From an uncultured Luteimonas sp. (lineage in GTDB: Bacteria > Pseudomonadota > Gammaproteobacteria > Xanthomonadales > Xanthomonadaceae): a stretch of DNA of 41,479 nt. The notes beneath the pieces were generated by a model. The model searched no databases. It was given only the letters and a program-made list of their open reading frames with translations, and had not been told where the DNA came from. The position numbers were made by a program, and so were the translations under genes. The DNA is taken from positions 1-41,479 of the forward strand of contig CALLKI010000045.1 of NCBI GenBank assembly GCA_938008415.1, written 5' to 3'. Every line of letters begins with the position of its first letter. The first letter of the stretch is position 1. This document shows positions 24,169 to 32,720 of this stretch, piece after piece.

Positions 24169-25776
24169 TCAGCAGGCGCCGCGGATCATCGCCCCGGCGC
24201 GCTCGGCGATCATGATGGTCGGGGCGTTGGTGTTGCCGCCCGGCAGGCAGGGCATCACCGAGGCATCGACCACGCGCAGGCCTTCGACCCCGTGCACGCG
24301 CAGCTGCGGGTCCACCACCGCGTCCCGGTCGCTGCCCATGCGGCAGGTGCCGACGGGGTGGTAGATGGTCTCGGCCTTGGCGCGGACGAAGGCGGCGAGC
24401 CCGGCGTCGTCGAGGTCCTCGCGGTCCGGGAAGATCGGCGCGCCGCGGTACGGGGCGAACGCGGGCTGCGCGAGGATCTCCCGCGACAGCCGCGCGCACT
24501 CGACCATCATCCGCAGGTCGAAGCCGTCCGGGTCGGACAGGTAGTTGGCCTGGATCCGCGCCGGGCTGCGCGGGTCGGCGTCGCGCAGCAGGATGCGGCC
24601 GCGGCTGCGCGGGCGCAGGAAGCAGGCGTGCAGGGTGCAGCCGTCGCCCGGCAACCGGTTGCGGCCGTGGTCGTCGAGCATCGCCGGCACGAAGTGGAAC
24701 TGGATGTCGGGGCGCTCGTCCGGCGCGAAGCGCGAGCGGACGAAGCCGCCGGCCTCGGCGATGTTGCTGGTGCCGGCGCCGCGCCGGCCGCGCAGGAAGT
24801 AGTCGAAGGCGATGCGCAGCTCGCTGGCGCGGTCGTAGGTGACCGGCCTGGTCGAGTGGTACAGGGTGCAGATGTCGAGGTGGTCCTGCAGGTTGGCGCC
24901 GACGCCCGGCAGGTCGGCCAGCACCGGGATGCCGTGCCGGCGCAGCTCCTCCGCCGGGCCGAGGCCCGAGAGCATCAGCAGCTGCGGCGAGTTGATCGCG
25001 CCGCCGCACAGCAGCACCTCGCGCGTCGCGGTCGCGCGGCAGGTCCCGCGCCGGGTGGCGTATTCCACGCCGGTGGCGCGGCCGTGGTCGAACAGCACCC
25101 GGCGCGCCAGCGCGCCGGTGACGATGGCGAGGTTGGGCCGTGCTTCCGCGGGGCGCAGGTAGGCGGCCGCGGCCGAGCAGCGCGCGCCGTCGCGCTGGGT
25201 CACCTGGTACAGGCCCACGCCCTCCTGGCGCGGGCCGTTGAAGTCGGGGTTGGCCGGGTATCCCGCCTGCATCGCCGCTTCCACGAACACGCGGGAAAGC
25301 GGGTTGACGTGGCGCAGGTCGGACACCGACAGCGGGCCGTCCGCGCCGTGCAGGCCGTCGGCGCCGCGCGTGTTGCCCTCGCTGCGCCGGAACCAGGGCA
25401 GCACGTCGTCCCAGCCCCAGCCGGTGGCACCCTGCGCAGCCCAGTCGTCGTAGTCGCCGGGAGCGCCGCGGGTGTAGCACATGGCGTTGATCGAGCTCGA
25501 TCCGCCCAGCACCTTGCCGCGGGGCCACCACAGCCGGCGGCCGCCCAGCTCCGGTTCCGGCTCGGTCCAGTAGTCCCAGTTCAGGTCCCTGCGGTTCACC
25601 AGCCGGGCCAGCCCGGCTGGCATGTGGATGAACGGGTGCCGGTCGCGCGGGCCGGCCTCGATCAGCAGCACGCGGGCGTCCGGGTCCTCGCTCAGCCGGG
25701 AAGCGAGCACGCAGCCGGCGGATCCGGCGCCGACCACGATCCAGTCGAATGCGGTGGTGGAACGGTGCATGGCCAT
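24169..25776 (-). CDS. GMC-family FAD oxidoreductase (choline/alcohol dehydrogenase-like)
   Basis: 535 residues from MAMHRSTTAFDWI (a second ATG two codons later is possible). The FAD-binding N-terminus is FDWIVVGAGSAGCVLASRLS with DARVLLIEAG, then the GMC signature around WPRGKVLGGSSSINAMCYTR and the second signature GAINSPQLLMLSGLGP. The C-terminal catalytic region contains YHPVGTCRMG, VVDASVMPCLPGGNTNAP and TIMIAERAGAMI. Members include choline dehydrogenase BetA and the alkanol dehydrogenase AlkJ. There is no betB or betaine transporter nearby, so an alcohol dehydrogenase of unknown substrate is the safer call. It ends 10 bases after the M48 gene and convergent with it. Confidence 0.92.
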   Translation of the reverse strand: MAMHRSTTAFDWIVVGAGSAGCVLASRLSEDPDARVLLIEAGPRDRHPFIHMPAGLARLVNRRDLNWDYWTEPEPELGGRRLWWPRGKVLGGSSSINAMCYTRGAPGDYDDWAAQGATGWGWDDVLPWFRRSEGNTRGADGLHGADGPLSVSDLRHVNPLSRVFVEAAMQAGYPANPDFNGPRQEGVGLYQVTQRDGARCSAAAAYLRPAEARPNLAIVTGALARRVLFDHGRATGVEYATRRGTCRATATREVLLCGGAINSPQLLMLSGLGPAEELRRHGIPVLADLPGVGANLQDHLDICTLYHSTRPVTYDRASELRIAFDYFLRGRRGAGTSNIAEAGGFVRSRFAPDERPDIQFHFVPAMLDDHGRNRLPGDGCTLHACFLRPRSRGRILLRDADPRSPARIQANYLSDPDGFDLRMMVECARLSREILAQPAFAPYRGAPIFPDREDLDDAGLAAFVRAKAETIYHPVGTCRMGSDRDAVVDPQLRVHGVEGLRVVDASVMPCLPGGNTNAPTIMIAERAGAMIRGAC

Positions 25777-25877
25777 CGCCGCAAGGTAGGCATGGCGGAT
25801 AGAGCATTTGCTCGGCATTCTGGCGCCGCGCACGGCCTTCGGCTAATGTTTGCGCGGCCCAGGGCACGGACGACCGG

Positions 25878-27269
25878 ATGAAAATCGCACAAAACGGTGA
25901 CGCCTCCACGAGCCGTGCCGGCCGCCTGCGTGCCGCGCTGGCCGAATCGCCGGCGCTGTGGTGGTCGTTCCTGTATTTCTTCAGCCTGCTGTCCGGCTAC
26001 TACGTGCTGCGACCGGTGCGCGAGGCGATGGGCGCCTCGGCGGACGTGGAGGCGGTGTTCCCGCCGGCGATGATCGGGTTCTTCGCCGCGCATGGCCTGG
26101 CGCTGAAGGATTTCGTCCTGCAGGTGCTGTTCACCTGCACCTTCCTGATCATGCTGCTGCTGCAGCCGGTGTACGGCGCGCTGGTCAGCCGCTGGCCGCG
26201 CCGGGTGTTCCTGCCGGTCGTCTACGGCTTCTTCATCGCCACGCTGCTGCTGTTCTACGCGCTGTTCGACAGCGGCGTGCCCGGGCGGGGCATGGCCTTC
26301 TTCCTGTGGGTGGCCGTGTTCAACCTGTTCGCGGTGGCGGTGTTCTGGAGCTTCATGGCCGACATCTACACCAACGTCGAGGCGCGCCGCTACTACGGCT
26401 ACATCGGCGCGGCCGGCACCATCGGCGCCTTCCTCGGCCCGGTCATCACCCGGCTGCTGGTCGAGCGCATCGGCATCGCCAACCTGATGCTGGTCTCGGC
26501 CGGGTTCCTGGTCGTGTGCATGGGCTGCATCCTGCGCCTGCGCCGCTGGGCGGTGGCGCGCGAGCAGGCCCGCGGCCGCGACAACGAGACGCCGATGGGC
26601 GGGCAGGTCCTGGCAGGCCTGAAGCTGATCGCCACCGAGCCGCTGCTGCGCTGGATGGCGCTGCTGGTGGTGATGGGCGTGGGCGTGGGTACCCTGCTGT
26701 ACAACGAGCAGGCAGCGATCGTGCGACGCTTCTACCCGGACCCCCGGGAGGCGACCGCGTACTACGCCACGATCGACCTGGCGGTGAACGCGACCACGCT
26801 GTTCGTGCAGGTGTTCATCACCCGCTGGCTGCTGTCGCGGTTCGGGATCGCGCCGGCGCTGCTCATCCCGAGCATCGCGATCCTGCTGGGCTATGCCGTG
26901 CTCTCGGCCTCGCCGCTGCCGCTGATCGTGGCGGTGGTGCAGGTGGTGACCCGCAGCAGCGAGTTCTGCCTGGCCAAGCCGGCACGCGAGACCATCTACA
27001 CGCGCGTCGGGCGCGAATGGCGCTACAAGGCCGGCGCGGCCATCGACACGGTGATCTACCGTGGCGGCGACCTGGCGTTCGTCTGGCTGCACAAGCTGCT
27101 GTCCTCGCTCGGCTCGCACCTGGTGTTCATGGCCGGCACGCTGGTGGCCGGCGGGCTGACCTTCAGTGCATGGCAGCTGCTGCGCCAGGAGCGCCGGCTG
27201 CCTTCCGAGCACGAGCCGCGCGTGGTGGCCGGGGATGCGGTCCTGAAGCAGGCCGCAGGCGGGGCCTGA
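25878..27269 (+). CDS. NTP/NDP-exchange-like (MFS-fold) transporter
   Basis: 463 residues with about 12 membrane segments. The first is FLYFFSLLSGYYVLRPVREA, close to the start of the ATP:ADP antiporter-like proteins that many free-living Xanthomonadaceae carry. Other marks are FWSFMADIYTNVEARRYYGY, IGAAGTIGAFLGPVIT, the cytoplasmic KLIATEPLLRWMALLVVMG, and KPARETIYTRVGREWRYKAG. In obligate intracellular bacteria such proteins import host ATP; in free-living relatives the substrate is unknown. It is transcribed divergently from the GMC oxidoreductase, with a TAATGT element about 30 bases upstream as a possible -10 box. Confidence 0.85.
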   Translation: MKIAQNGDASTSRAGRLRAALAESPALWWSFLYFFSLLSGYYVLRPVREAMGASADVEAVFPPAMIGFFAAHGLALKDFVLQVLFTCTFLIMLLLQPVYGALVSRWPRRVFLPVVYGFFIATLLLFYALFDSGVPGRGMAFFLWVAVFNLFAVAVFWSFMADIYTNVEARRYYGYIGAAGTIGAFLGPVITRLLVERIGIANLMLVSAGFLVVCMGCILRLRRWAVAREQARGRDNETPMGGQVLAGLKLIATEPLLRWMALLVVMGVGVGTLLYNEQAAIVRRFYPDPREATAYYATIDLAVNATTLFVQVFITRWLLSRFGIAPALLIPSIAILLGYAVLSASPLPLIVAVVQVVTRSSEFCLAKPARETIYTRVGREWRYKAGAAIDTVIYRGGDLAFVWLHKLLSSLGSHLVFMAGTLVAGGLTFSAWQLLRQERRLPSEHEPRVVAGDAVLKQAAGGA

Positions 27270-27284
27270 GCCCCGCGCCGCCGC

Positions 27285-27668
27285 TCAGGCGGCCGGTGCC
27301 AGCAGAACGGGCAGTGCGAACAGGACCGCCCCGGCGACGAACAGCACGTTCAGTACGTGCACGAGGGGATGGTTCACGCGCAGCCACACGAACTGGACGG
27401 CGAGGCGGATCACCCAGAACAGCGACATGCCGAGCAGGAGCGCCCGGCCCGGCGCGGTGGCCGGCAGTTCGCCCGGGTACAGCAGGCACAGCACGCCGGC
27501 TAGGACGAAGACCCAGACCAGCTGCACGTTGGCGATCTGCAGGATGGCGCGGTTCGGCATGCCTGCGGCCTGCAGGGTGCGCGGCCAGCCGAACAGGCGC
27601 CAGAAGGCAAGATGGAACAGCGCGAAACCGAAGCTGTGGGCCGCGCAGAGCGTCAGGATGATGTCCAT
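27285..27668 (-). CDS. Small four-helix membrane protein of unknown function
   Basis: 127 residues from MDIILTLCAAHSFGFALFHL. Four hydrophobic segments (about 1-22, 43-63, 72-93, 100-122). No domain name is recognised. Its start overlaps the end of the upstream hotdog-fold gene by 16 bases, so the two are translationally coupled. The small size and the position at the end of a fatty-acid related cluster suggest an accessory membrane role, which is an inference from context only. Confidence 0.8.
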   Translation of the reverse strand: MDIILTLCAAHSFGFALFHLAFWRLFGWPRTLQAAGMPNRAILQIANVQLVWVFVLAGVLCLLYPGELPATAPGRALLLGMSLFWVIRLAVQFVWLRVNHPLVHVLNVLFVAGAVLFALPVLLAPAA

Positions 27669-28144
27669 TTCGGCTGGTCCCTGCGGGGCGAAACCCACAT
27701 GGCGATGCGGGCACGGAACACCGTTTCGCCGTCGGGAGCGGTGATGGTCACGTCCACCGGCAATTCGTAGCCTTCGGCGGCCTCGTGCGGCTCGAAGGCA
27801 GGCACGGCGACCGCGCGCATGGTGCCGCGGGCCTTCCTCAGGTATTCGACCGTCATCCCGCGCGGGATCCAGCGCATCGAGGCGGGGATGCTGGCGTCGC
27901 AGGTCAGGCCACCGACGAATTCGGCGAGGTTGCACAGCGCGATCGCGTGCACGGTGCCGAGGTGGTTGCGGACGCGCCGGCGGTCGGCGATGAACGCCTC
28001 GCCGCGGCCGGGGGCCAGGGACACCATGCGCGGCGAGATGCTGGCGAAGTAGGGCGCCTTGCGGCAGACCAGCCATGAGAACAGGCGTCGGCCCAGAGGC
28101 AGGCGTTCGAGCCTGCGCCAGATTGACAGCACCCGGTTCCGCAT
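27653..28144 (-). CDS. DUF4442 hotdog-fold (thioesterase-like) protein
   Basis: 163 residues from MRNRVLSIWRRLERLPLGRR; a longer open frame runs far upstream but overlaps fadE. Features of the DUF4442 family are seen: APYFASISPRMVSLAPGRGE, RRRVRNHLGTVHAIALCNLA, the helix EFVGGLTCDASIPASMRW and the final beta strands (GETVFRARIAMWVS). The hotdog fold is that of acyl-CoA thioesterases and PaaI-like proteins. It lies 62 bases after fadE and overlaps the next membrane protein gene, so the three are probably one transcription unit acting on acyl-CoA. Catalytic activity is not proved. Confidence 0.85.
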   Translation of the reverse strand: MRNRVLSIWRRLERLPLGRRLFSWLVCRKAPYFASISPRMVSLAPGRGEAFIADRRRVRNHLGTVHAIALCNLAEFVGGLTCDASIPASMRWIPRGMTVEYLRKARGTMRAVAVPAFEPHEAAEGYELPVDVTITAPDGETVFRARIAMWVSPRRDQPKWTSS

Positions 28145-28163
28145 CGGTTTTTCCGGCGCAGGG

Positions 28164-28187
28164 GGGGCGGCGGCCCGCCGCCGCCCC
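28164..28187 (-). terminator. GC-rich hairpin after fadE (terminator-like)
   Basis: A perfect 10-base stem GGGGCGGCGG/CCGCCGCCCC (28164-28173, 28178-28187) with a 4-base loop in the 62-base gap between fadE and the DUF4442 gene. There is no T-run on the minus strand, so partial attenuation or message processing is more likely than complete termination. Confidence 0.4.
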
Positions 28188-28206
28188 GGTGTGGTGGAGC
28201 GGCGCG

Positions 28207-30684
28207 TCAGGCCGCCTCGCGCGGGCCGCGGCGGTGCTGCGGCAAGTCGTAGTAGCCGGCCGAACGCAGCTCGTGCGGGTCGAAGTCGTCCACCGTGATC
28301 GCGTCGAGGGTCATCTCGCGCAGCTCCTCGAGCTGGCGCTTCTCGTCCGCGGTGATCACGCCCTTGCCCACGGCTTCCTCGAGCTGCGCCCTGAAGTCCA
28401 GCGCACCGATCTCGCCGTTCTTGAGTGCCTTGAGGAACTTGCGCTCCACCGGCTCGGCGGCGATGGCCCTGGCGAGGTAGCTGTTGATGCGGCCGCCCGG
28501 GTTGTTCTCGCACGGGGTCATGAACACGCCCTGTGCCAGCCGGTCGCGGGCCTCGTTCGGCGCCATCAGCAACGCCGCCACGCGGTGGTTCAGGCGGTCG
28601 CCCGGGGCCTCGGCGCGGCGGCCGAGCGGGAACACCAGCGCCCACAGCAGCCAGCCCACCGGGCGGATCGGGAAGTTGCGCAGCGCGTCCGAGAGCGCCT
28701 TCTCGATCACGTGGAAGCTGTTGTACATGCTCCAGGCCAGCAGCGGCCTGTCGGTCGCCGGGGCGCCTTCGTCGTGGTGGCGCTTGAGCACCGCGCCGGC
28801 CATGTACAGGTGGCTGAGCACGTCGCCCAGGCGGCCGGAGAGCGACTCCTTGAACTTGAGCTTGCCGCCGAGCAGCAGCATCGACACGTCGGCCATCAGC
28901 GCGAGGTTGGCCGAGTAGCGGTCGAGCTTGCGGAAGAACCGGCGGGTGTAATCGTCGCCGGGGGCGCTGCCGATCTTCGAGCCGGTCAGGCCGAACCACA
29001 GCGAGCGCACTGCGTTGGAGATGGCGAAGCGGATGTGGCCGAACAGGCTGCGGTCGAATTCCTCCACCGCCGCCTTGCGGTCGGGGTTCTGCGCCGCCTT
29101 CATCTCCTTCATGACCCACGGGTGGCAGAGGATGGCGCCCTGCCCGAAGATCAGCAGGCTGCGGGTCATGATGTTGGCGCCCTCGACCGTGATCGCGATC
29201 GGCGAGGCCTGCCAGGCGCGGCCGCCGATGTTGCGCGGGCCGAGGATGATGCCCTTGCCGCCGATGATGTCCATGAAGTCGCTGGCGACCTCGCGGCCCA
29301 TCGTGGTGCAGTGGTACTTGGCGATCGCCGACGGCACCGCGGGCACGTCGCCGCGGTCGACCGCCGCCGCGGTGGCCTGCGCCAGCGCGCTGGTGACGTA
29401 GGCCTTGCCGCCGATCCGGGCCAGGGCTTCCTCCACGCCCTCGAAGCGGCCGATGGACAGGCCGAACTGCTTGCGGATGCGGGCATAGGCGCCGGCGACG
29501 ACGGCGGCGTACTTGGTGCCGCCGCTGGCGGTGGACGGCAGCGTGATCGAGCGGCCGACCGCGAGGCACTCGTTGAGCATGTTCCAGCCCATGCCGGCCT
29601 TCTCCACGCCGCCGATCAGCTGGGTCAGCGGGATGAACACGTCCTTGCCGCGGATCGGGCCGTTCTGGAACGGCGAGTTGAGCGGGAAGTGGCGGCGGCC
29701 GATCTCGACGCCGGGCGTGTTCCGCGGCAGCAGGGCGAGCGTGATGCCGATGTCGTGCCTGTCGCCGATCAGGCCGTCCGGGTCGTACATCCGGAAGGCC
29801 AGGCCGATGAGCGTGGCCACCGGCGCCAGCGTGATGTAGCGCTTCTCGAAGGTCAGGCGCACGCCGAGGACCTCCTCGCCGTTCCACGTGCCCTTGCAGA
29901 CGATGCCGTAGTCCGGGATCGAGGTGGCGTCGGAGCCGGCGAACGGGCCGGTCAGGCCGAAACAGGGCACTTCCTCGCCGACGGCCAGGCGCGGCAGGTA
30001 GTACTCCTTCTGCTCCTTCGTGCCGTAGTGCAGGAGCAGCTCGCCCGGGCCGAGCGAGTTGGGCACGCCGACGGTCGAGCTGACCACGCTCGACACCGAG
30101 GCCAGCTTCTGGATGACCTTGTGGTGTGCCAGCGCGGAGAAGCCCAGGCCACCGTATTCCTTCGGGATGATCATCCCGAAGAACCGGTTCTTCTTGATGA
30201 AGTCCCACACTTCCGGCGGCAGGTCGGCGTGGACGTGGGTGATCTCCCACTCGTTGATCATCCGGCACAGTTCCTCGACCGGGCCGTCGAGGAACGCCTG
30301 CTCCTCCTCGGTCAGCTGCGGCTTCGGGTATCCCAGCAGCTTCTCCCAGTCGGGATCGCCGGTGAACAGCTCGCCCTCGAAACCGACCGAACCGGTTTCC
30401 AGCGCGATGCGCTCGGTCTGTGACAGGGGCGGCAGGACCTTGCGGAAGATGTTCAGCAGCGGCGCGGTGAGCAGCGGCTTGCGGATCGCCGGGACCAGCA
30501 GCGGGATCGAGACCACGGCGACGATGATGGCCGCGACGATGGTCGCGGTCCGGTCGGCGCCGGACAGCAGGCACGCGGCCAGCAGGACGAGGGAAATGAC
30601 GGCCCACCAGGCCAGCCGCAGGCGGTGGTAGGCGGCAACGGCGCCTGCCAGCAGGACCGCGATGAAGGGAATGGCGACGCTCAT
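28207..30684 (-). CDS. fadE: Large acyl-CoA dehydrogenase, FadE type
   Basis: 825 residues, like the 814-residue E. coli FadE, the FAD-dependent first step of fatty-acid beta-oxidation. N-terminal membrane segments (about 2-22, 26-43, 48-68), then the acyl-CoA dehydrogenase core: FFGMIIPKEYGGLGFSALAH, ASVSSVVSSTVGVPNSLGPG, CFGLTGPFAGSDATSIPDYG, GVEKAGMGWNMLNECLAVGR, and the FAD/substrate segment GPRNIGGRAWQASPIAITVE. The C-terminal extension of about 250 residues is typical of FadE. A divergent TetR-family gene and a promoter/operator lie upstream, so expression is probably acyl-CoA dependent. A secure family call. Confidence 0.95.
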   Translation of the reverse strand: MSVAIPFIAVLLAGAVAAYHRLRLAWWAVISLVLLAACLLSGADRTATIVAAIIVAVVSIPLLVPAIRKPLLTAPLLNIFRKVLPPLSQTERIALETGSVGFEGELFTGDPDWEKLLGYPKPQLTEEEQAFLDGPVEELCRMINEWEITHVHADLPPEVWDFIKKNRFFGMIIPKEYGGLGFSALAHHKVIQKLASVSSVVSSTVGVPNSLGPGELLLHYGTKEQKEYYLPRLAVGEEVPCFGLTGPFAGSDATSIPDYGIVCKGTWNGEEVLGVRLTFEKRYITLAPVATLIGLAFRMYDPDGLIGDRHDIGITLALLPRNTPGVEIGRRHFPLNSPFQNGPIRGKDVFIPLTQLIGGVEKAGMGWNMLNECLAVGRSITLPSTASGGTKYAAVVAGAYARIRKQFGLSIGRFEGVEEALARIGGKAYVTSALAQATAAAVDRGDVPAVPSAIAKYHCTTMGREVASDFMDIIGGKGIILGPRNIGGRAWQASPIAITVEGANIMTRSLLIFGQGAILCHPWVMKEMKAAQNPDRKAAVEEFDRSLFGHIRFAISNAVRSLWFGLTGSKIGSAPGDDYTRRFFRKLDRYSANLALMADVSMLLLGGKLKFKESLSGRLGDVLSHLYMAGAVLKRHHDEGAPATDRPLLAWSMYNSFHVIEKALSDALRNFPIRPVGWLLWALVFPLGRRAEAPGDRLNHRVAALLMAPNEARDRLAQGVFMTPCENNPGGRINSYLARAIAAEPVERKFLKALKNGEIGALDFRAQLEEAVGKGVITADEKRQLEELREMTLDAITVDDFDPHELRSAGYYDLPQHRRGPREAA

Positions 30685-30750
30685 CGTTGACTCCGGAATG
30701 GATTCGGCATGTCCGTTTCCTGCACCCGGGCGCGCTAACGGCGGGTGAGG

Positions 30751-30762
30751 GACCGTACGGTC
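30751..30762. promoter_or_regulatory. Palindromic operator candidate between fadE and the TetR gene
   Basis: The perfect 12-base palindrome GACCGTACGGTC sits directly after the -10 box of the fadE promoter, over the expected start of transcription, in the gap shared with the divergent TetR-family regulator. Binding there would block fadE. Confidence 0.6.
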
Positions 30763-30763
30763 G

Positions 30764-30792
30764 AGTATGGTAACGCCCGGTCATGAAGTCAA
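30764..30792 (-). promoter_or_regulatory. Sigma-70-like promoter of fadE
   Basis: Read on the minus strand: -35 TTGACT (plus 30787-30792), a 17-base spacer, -10 CATACT (30764-30769). Start of transcription is expected near 30757, within the palindrome 30751-30762, leaving a leader of about 70 bases before the fadE ATG. Confidence 0.6.
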
Positions 30793-30869
30793 CGGCACCC
30801 GCAGGCGTCGGGCGCTCCAGCCGGCGACAATACTTTTGCGCGCTTCGGCGTATGGAATACACTCGGCGC

Positions 30870-31469
30870 ATGAACACTCCCGCTTCCGCACAGACCGCGC
30901 CCGCCACGGAGCGCACGGGGCGCCTCAGCGCCAATGATTGGGCGCAGGCCGCGCTCGACCTCATCGCCGAGCAGGGCGTGGCCGCGGTGGCGGTCGAGCC
31001 GCTGGCGCGACGCCTCGGCGTGACCAAGGGCAGCTTCTACTGGCATTTCCCCTCGCGCGACGCGCTGCTGCAGGCGGCGCTCGAGCGCTGGGAGACGGGG
31101 GAGCAGGAAGCGGTGTTCGACGCGCTCGAGCGTGTGCCCGACCCGCGCGAAAGGCTCGCCGCGCTGTTCCAGATCGTGGCCCACGAATACAAGTCGCACG
31201 TGATCTACAGCGCGCTGCTGAAGGCGCTCGACAACCCGGCGGTCAAGCCGGTGATCGACCGTGTCTCCCGGCGCCGTCTCGAGTTCCTGGCCAACGCGTT
31301 CCGGCAGGCGGGGCTGGGACATGACGAGGCCCTGCACCGCGCGCGGCTGACCTATTCGGCCTACGTCGGGTTCCTGCAGCTCAACCTGCAGCTGCAGCAG
31401 GCGCGCATGCCACAGGAGGAATTCGAGGCCTACGTGGGCCACCTGATCCGGACCCTGGTCCCGGCCTGA
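30870..31469 (+). CDS. TetR/AcrR-family transcriptional regulator
   Basis: 199 residues from MNTPASAQTAPAT (alternative ATG at 30852). The N-terminal DNA-binding domain is clear: WAQAALDLIAEQGVAAVAVE, PLARRLGVTKGSFYWHFPSR and DALLQAALERWE (about 20-75). The helical ligand domain follows (about 85-199). It is divergent from fadE, with a palindrome over the fadE start, so it is likely the repressor of the fadE cluster and relieved by acyl-CoA or another lipid signal. The ligand is unproven. In other bacteria TetR-type regulators such as FadR of Bacillus and PsrA of Pseudomonas do the same job. Confidence 0.92.
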   Translation: MNTPASAQTAPATERTGRLSANDWAQAALDLIAEQGVAAVAVEPLARRLGVTKGSFYWHFPSRDALLQAALERWETGEQEAVFDALERVPDPRERLAALFQIVAHEYKSHVIYSALLKALDNPAVKPVIDRVSRRRLEFLANAFRQAGLGHDEALHRARLTYSAYVGFLQLNLQLQQARMPQEEFEAYVGHLIRTLVPA

Positions 31470-31644
31470 CCCGGCGGCGGGCCGCGGCCGCGCATGCCCG
31501 GGCAGGACGTGCGGTCCATCGCGGTCCGGTGCATCCGCCATGTCCGGGCCTGTATCCATGACCACAGGCAGGGTGACGTCCGGCCGGTGACGGCCGCGCC
31601 GCGCGTTCCGTAGGCTGCCCGCGTTTCCCCCTGCCGATCGTCGC

Positions 31645-32610
31645 ATGTACCGCCTGCTCCTGCTGCTGTGCTGCCTGCTTCCCCTGGGCGCATGTGCCCA
31701 GTCCGGGTTCGGCACCGATCCGGACGCGGCCCGCCTGTCCACCTCGGATCTCGACCTGTTCTGGCAGGCATGGGACGAAGCCGCTTCGGCCGGAGACAGC
31801 GAAGCGCGCGCCAGGGTGTTCCGTGACCGGTACCTGGAAGCCGGTTCGCCGGGCCTGCAGGCATTCACGCGCCTGCGCATCGGCGATGCGGACAAGCTGG
31901 TCGCGGCCATCGACAGGCACCCGCGCTACTACGCCTCGCTGCGCGCGCGAACGGCCGCGTTGCAGTCGCGGCTGCCGGAAATCCGGGAGACGCTGCGCCG
32001 GATGCAGGCGCTGTATCCGGAGGCCGTGTTCCCTGACGTCTACTTCCTCGTCGGCCGGATGAATTCCGGCGGCACGCTCGACGGCACGGGGCTGCTGGTG
32101 GGCATCGAAATGTTCGGCCGTGGCGAGGGCGCGCCTCTCGACGAACTCGGGGAGTGGCACCGCGCGGTGGTGGGCGAATTCGACAACCTGCCGGTGATCG
32201 TGGCCCACGAGTGGGTGCATTTCCAGCAGCGCATGGAGATCGGTGGCCAGCCCACGCTGCTGCAGCTTGCGATCGGCGAGGGCGTGGCCGACTTCATTGC
32301 CGAACTGGGGGCCGGCCGGCACGTCAACGGACATGTGCATGACTGGGCCGAACCGCGTGCGGGGGAACTCTGGGCCGAGTTCAGGCAGCGCATGCACGGC
32401 ACCGATTACGCGGGCTGGCTGTATGACGGGAGCCAGTCCCCGGAAGGCCGCCCCGCGGACCTTGGCTACTGGATGGGCTACCGCATCGCACGTGGCTACT
32501 ACCGGCGCGCCGCCGACAAGGCGCAGGCGATCCGTGACATGCTGCGCATCCGTGATTTCGACGCCTTCCTCGAGGCCAGCGGCGTCGCGGAGGAATTCGC
32601 GGGCCGCTGA
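31645..32610 (+). CDS. Lipoprotein with an HExxH zinc-metallopeptidase domain (DUF2268-like)
   Basis: 321 residues. A lipoprotein signal peptide ending in LLPLGAC puts Cys17 as the lipidated residue. A helical N-terminal part (about 30-125) precedes the peptidase core: FLVGRMNSGGTLDGTGLLVG, then VIVAHEWVHFQQ (HEWVH, 188-192) and GEGVADFIAEL with the likely third zinc ligand glutamate (about 212). The layout is that of gluzincins such as the DUF2268 group. The C-terminus contains YWMGYRIARGYYRRAADK. Probably anchored in an envelope membrane facing the periplasm. The substrate is unknown. There is no clear ribosome site; it is likely monocistronic, upstream of the amidase gene. Confidence 0.82.
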   Translation: MYRLLLLLCCLLPLGACAQSGFGTDPDAARLSTSDLDLFWQAWDEAASAGDSEARARVFRDRYLEAGSPGLQAFTRLRIGDADKLVAAIDRHPRYYASLRARTAALQSRLPEIRETLRRMQALYPEAVFPDVYFLVGRMNSGGTLDGTGLLVGIEMFGRGEGAPLDELGEWHRAVVGEFDNLPVIVAHEWVHFQQRMEIGGQPTLLQLAIGEGVADFIAELGAGRHVNGHVHDWAEPRAGELWAEFRQRMHGTDYAGWLYDGSQSPEGRPADLGYWMGYRIARGYYRRAADKAQAIRDMLRIRDFDAFLEASGVAEEFAGR

Positions 32611-32720
32611 TCCGGACCCGGGCCTTTCCGGCTGGCGCGCCCGGAAGACGCGACCATGATGGGCGCATTGCCGGCGCCGCGCATGGCCCGTAGCATGCCC
32701 GGACCCGAAGGGGAGACGTC

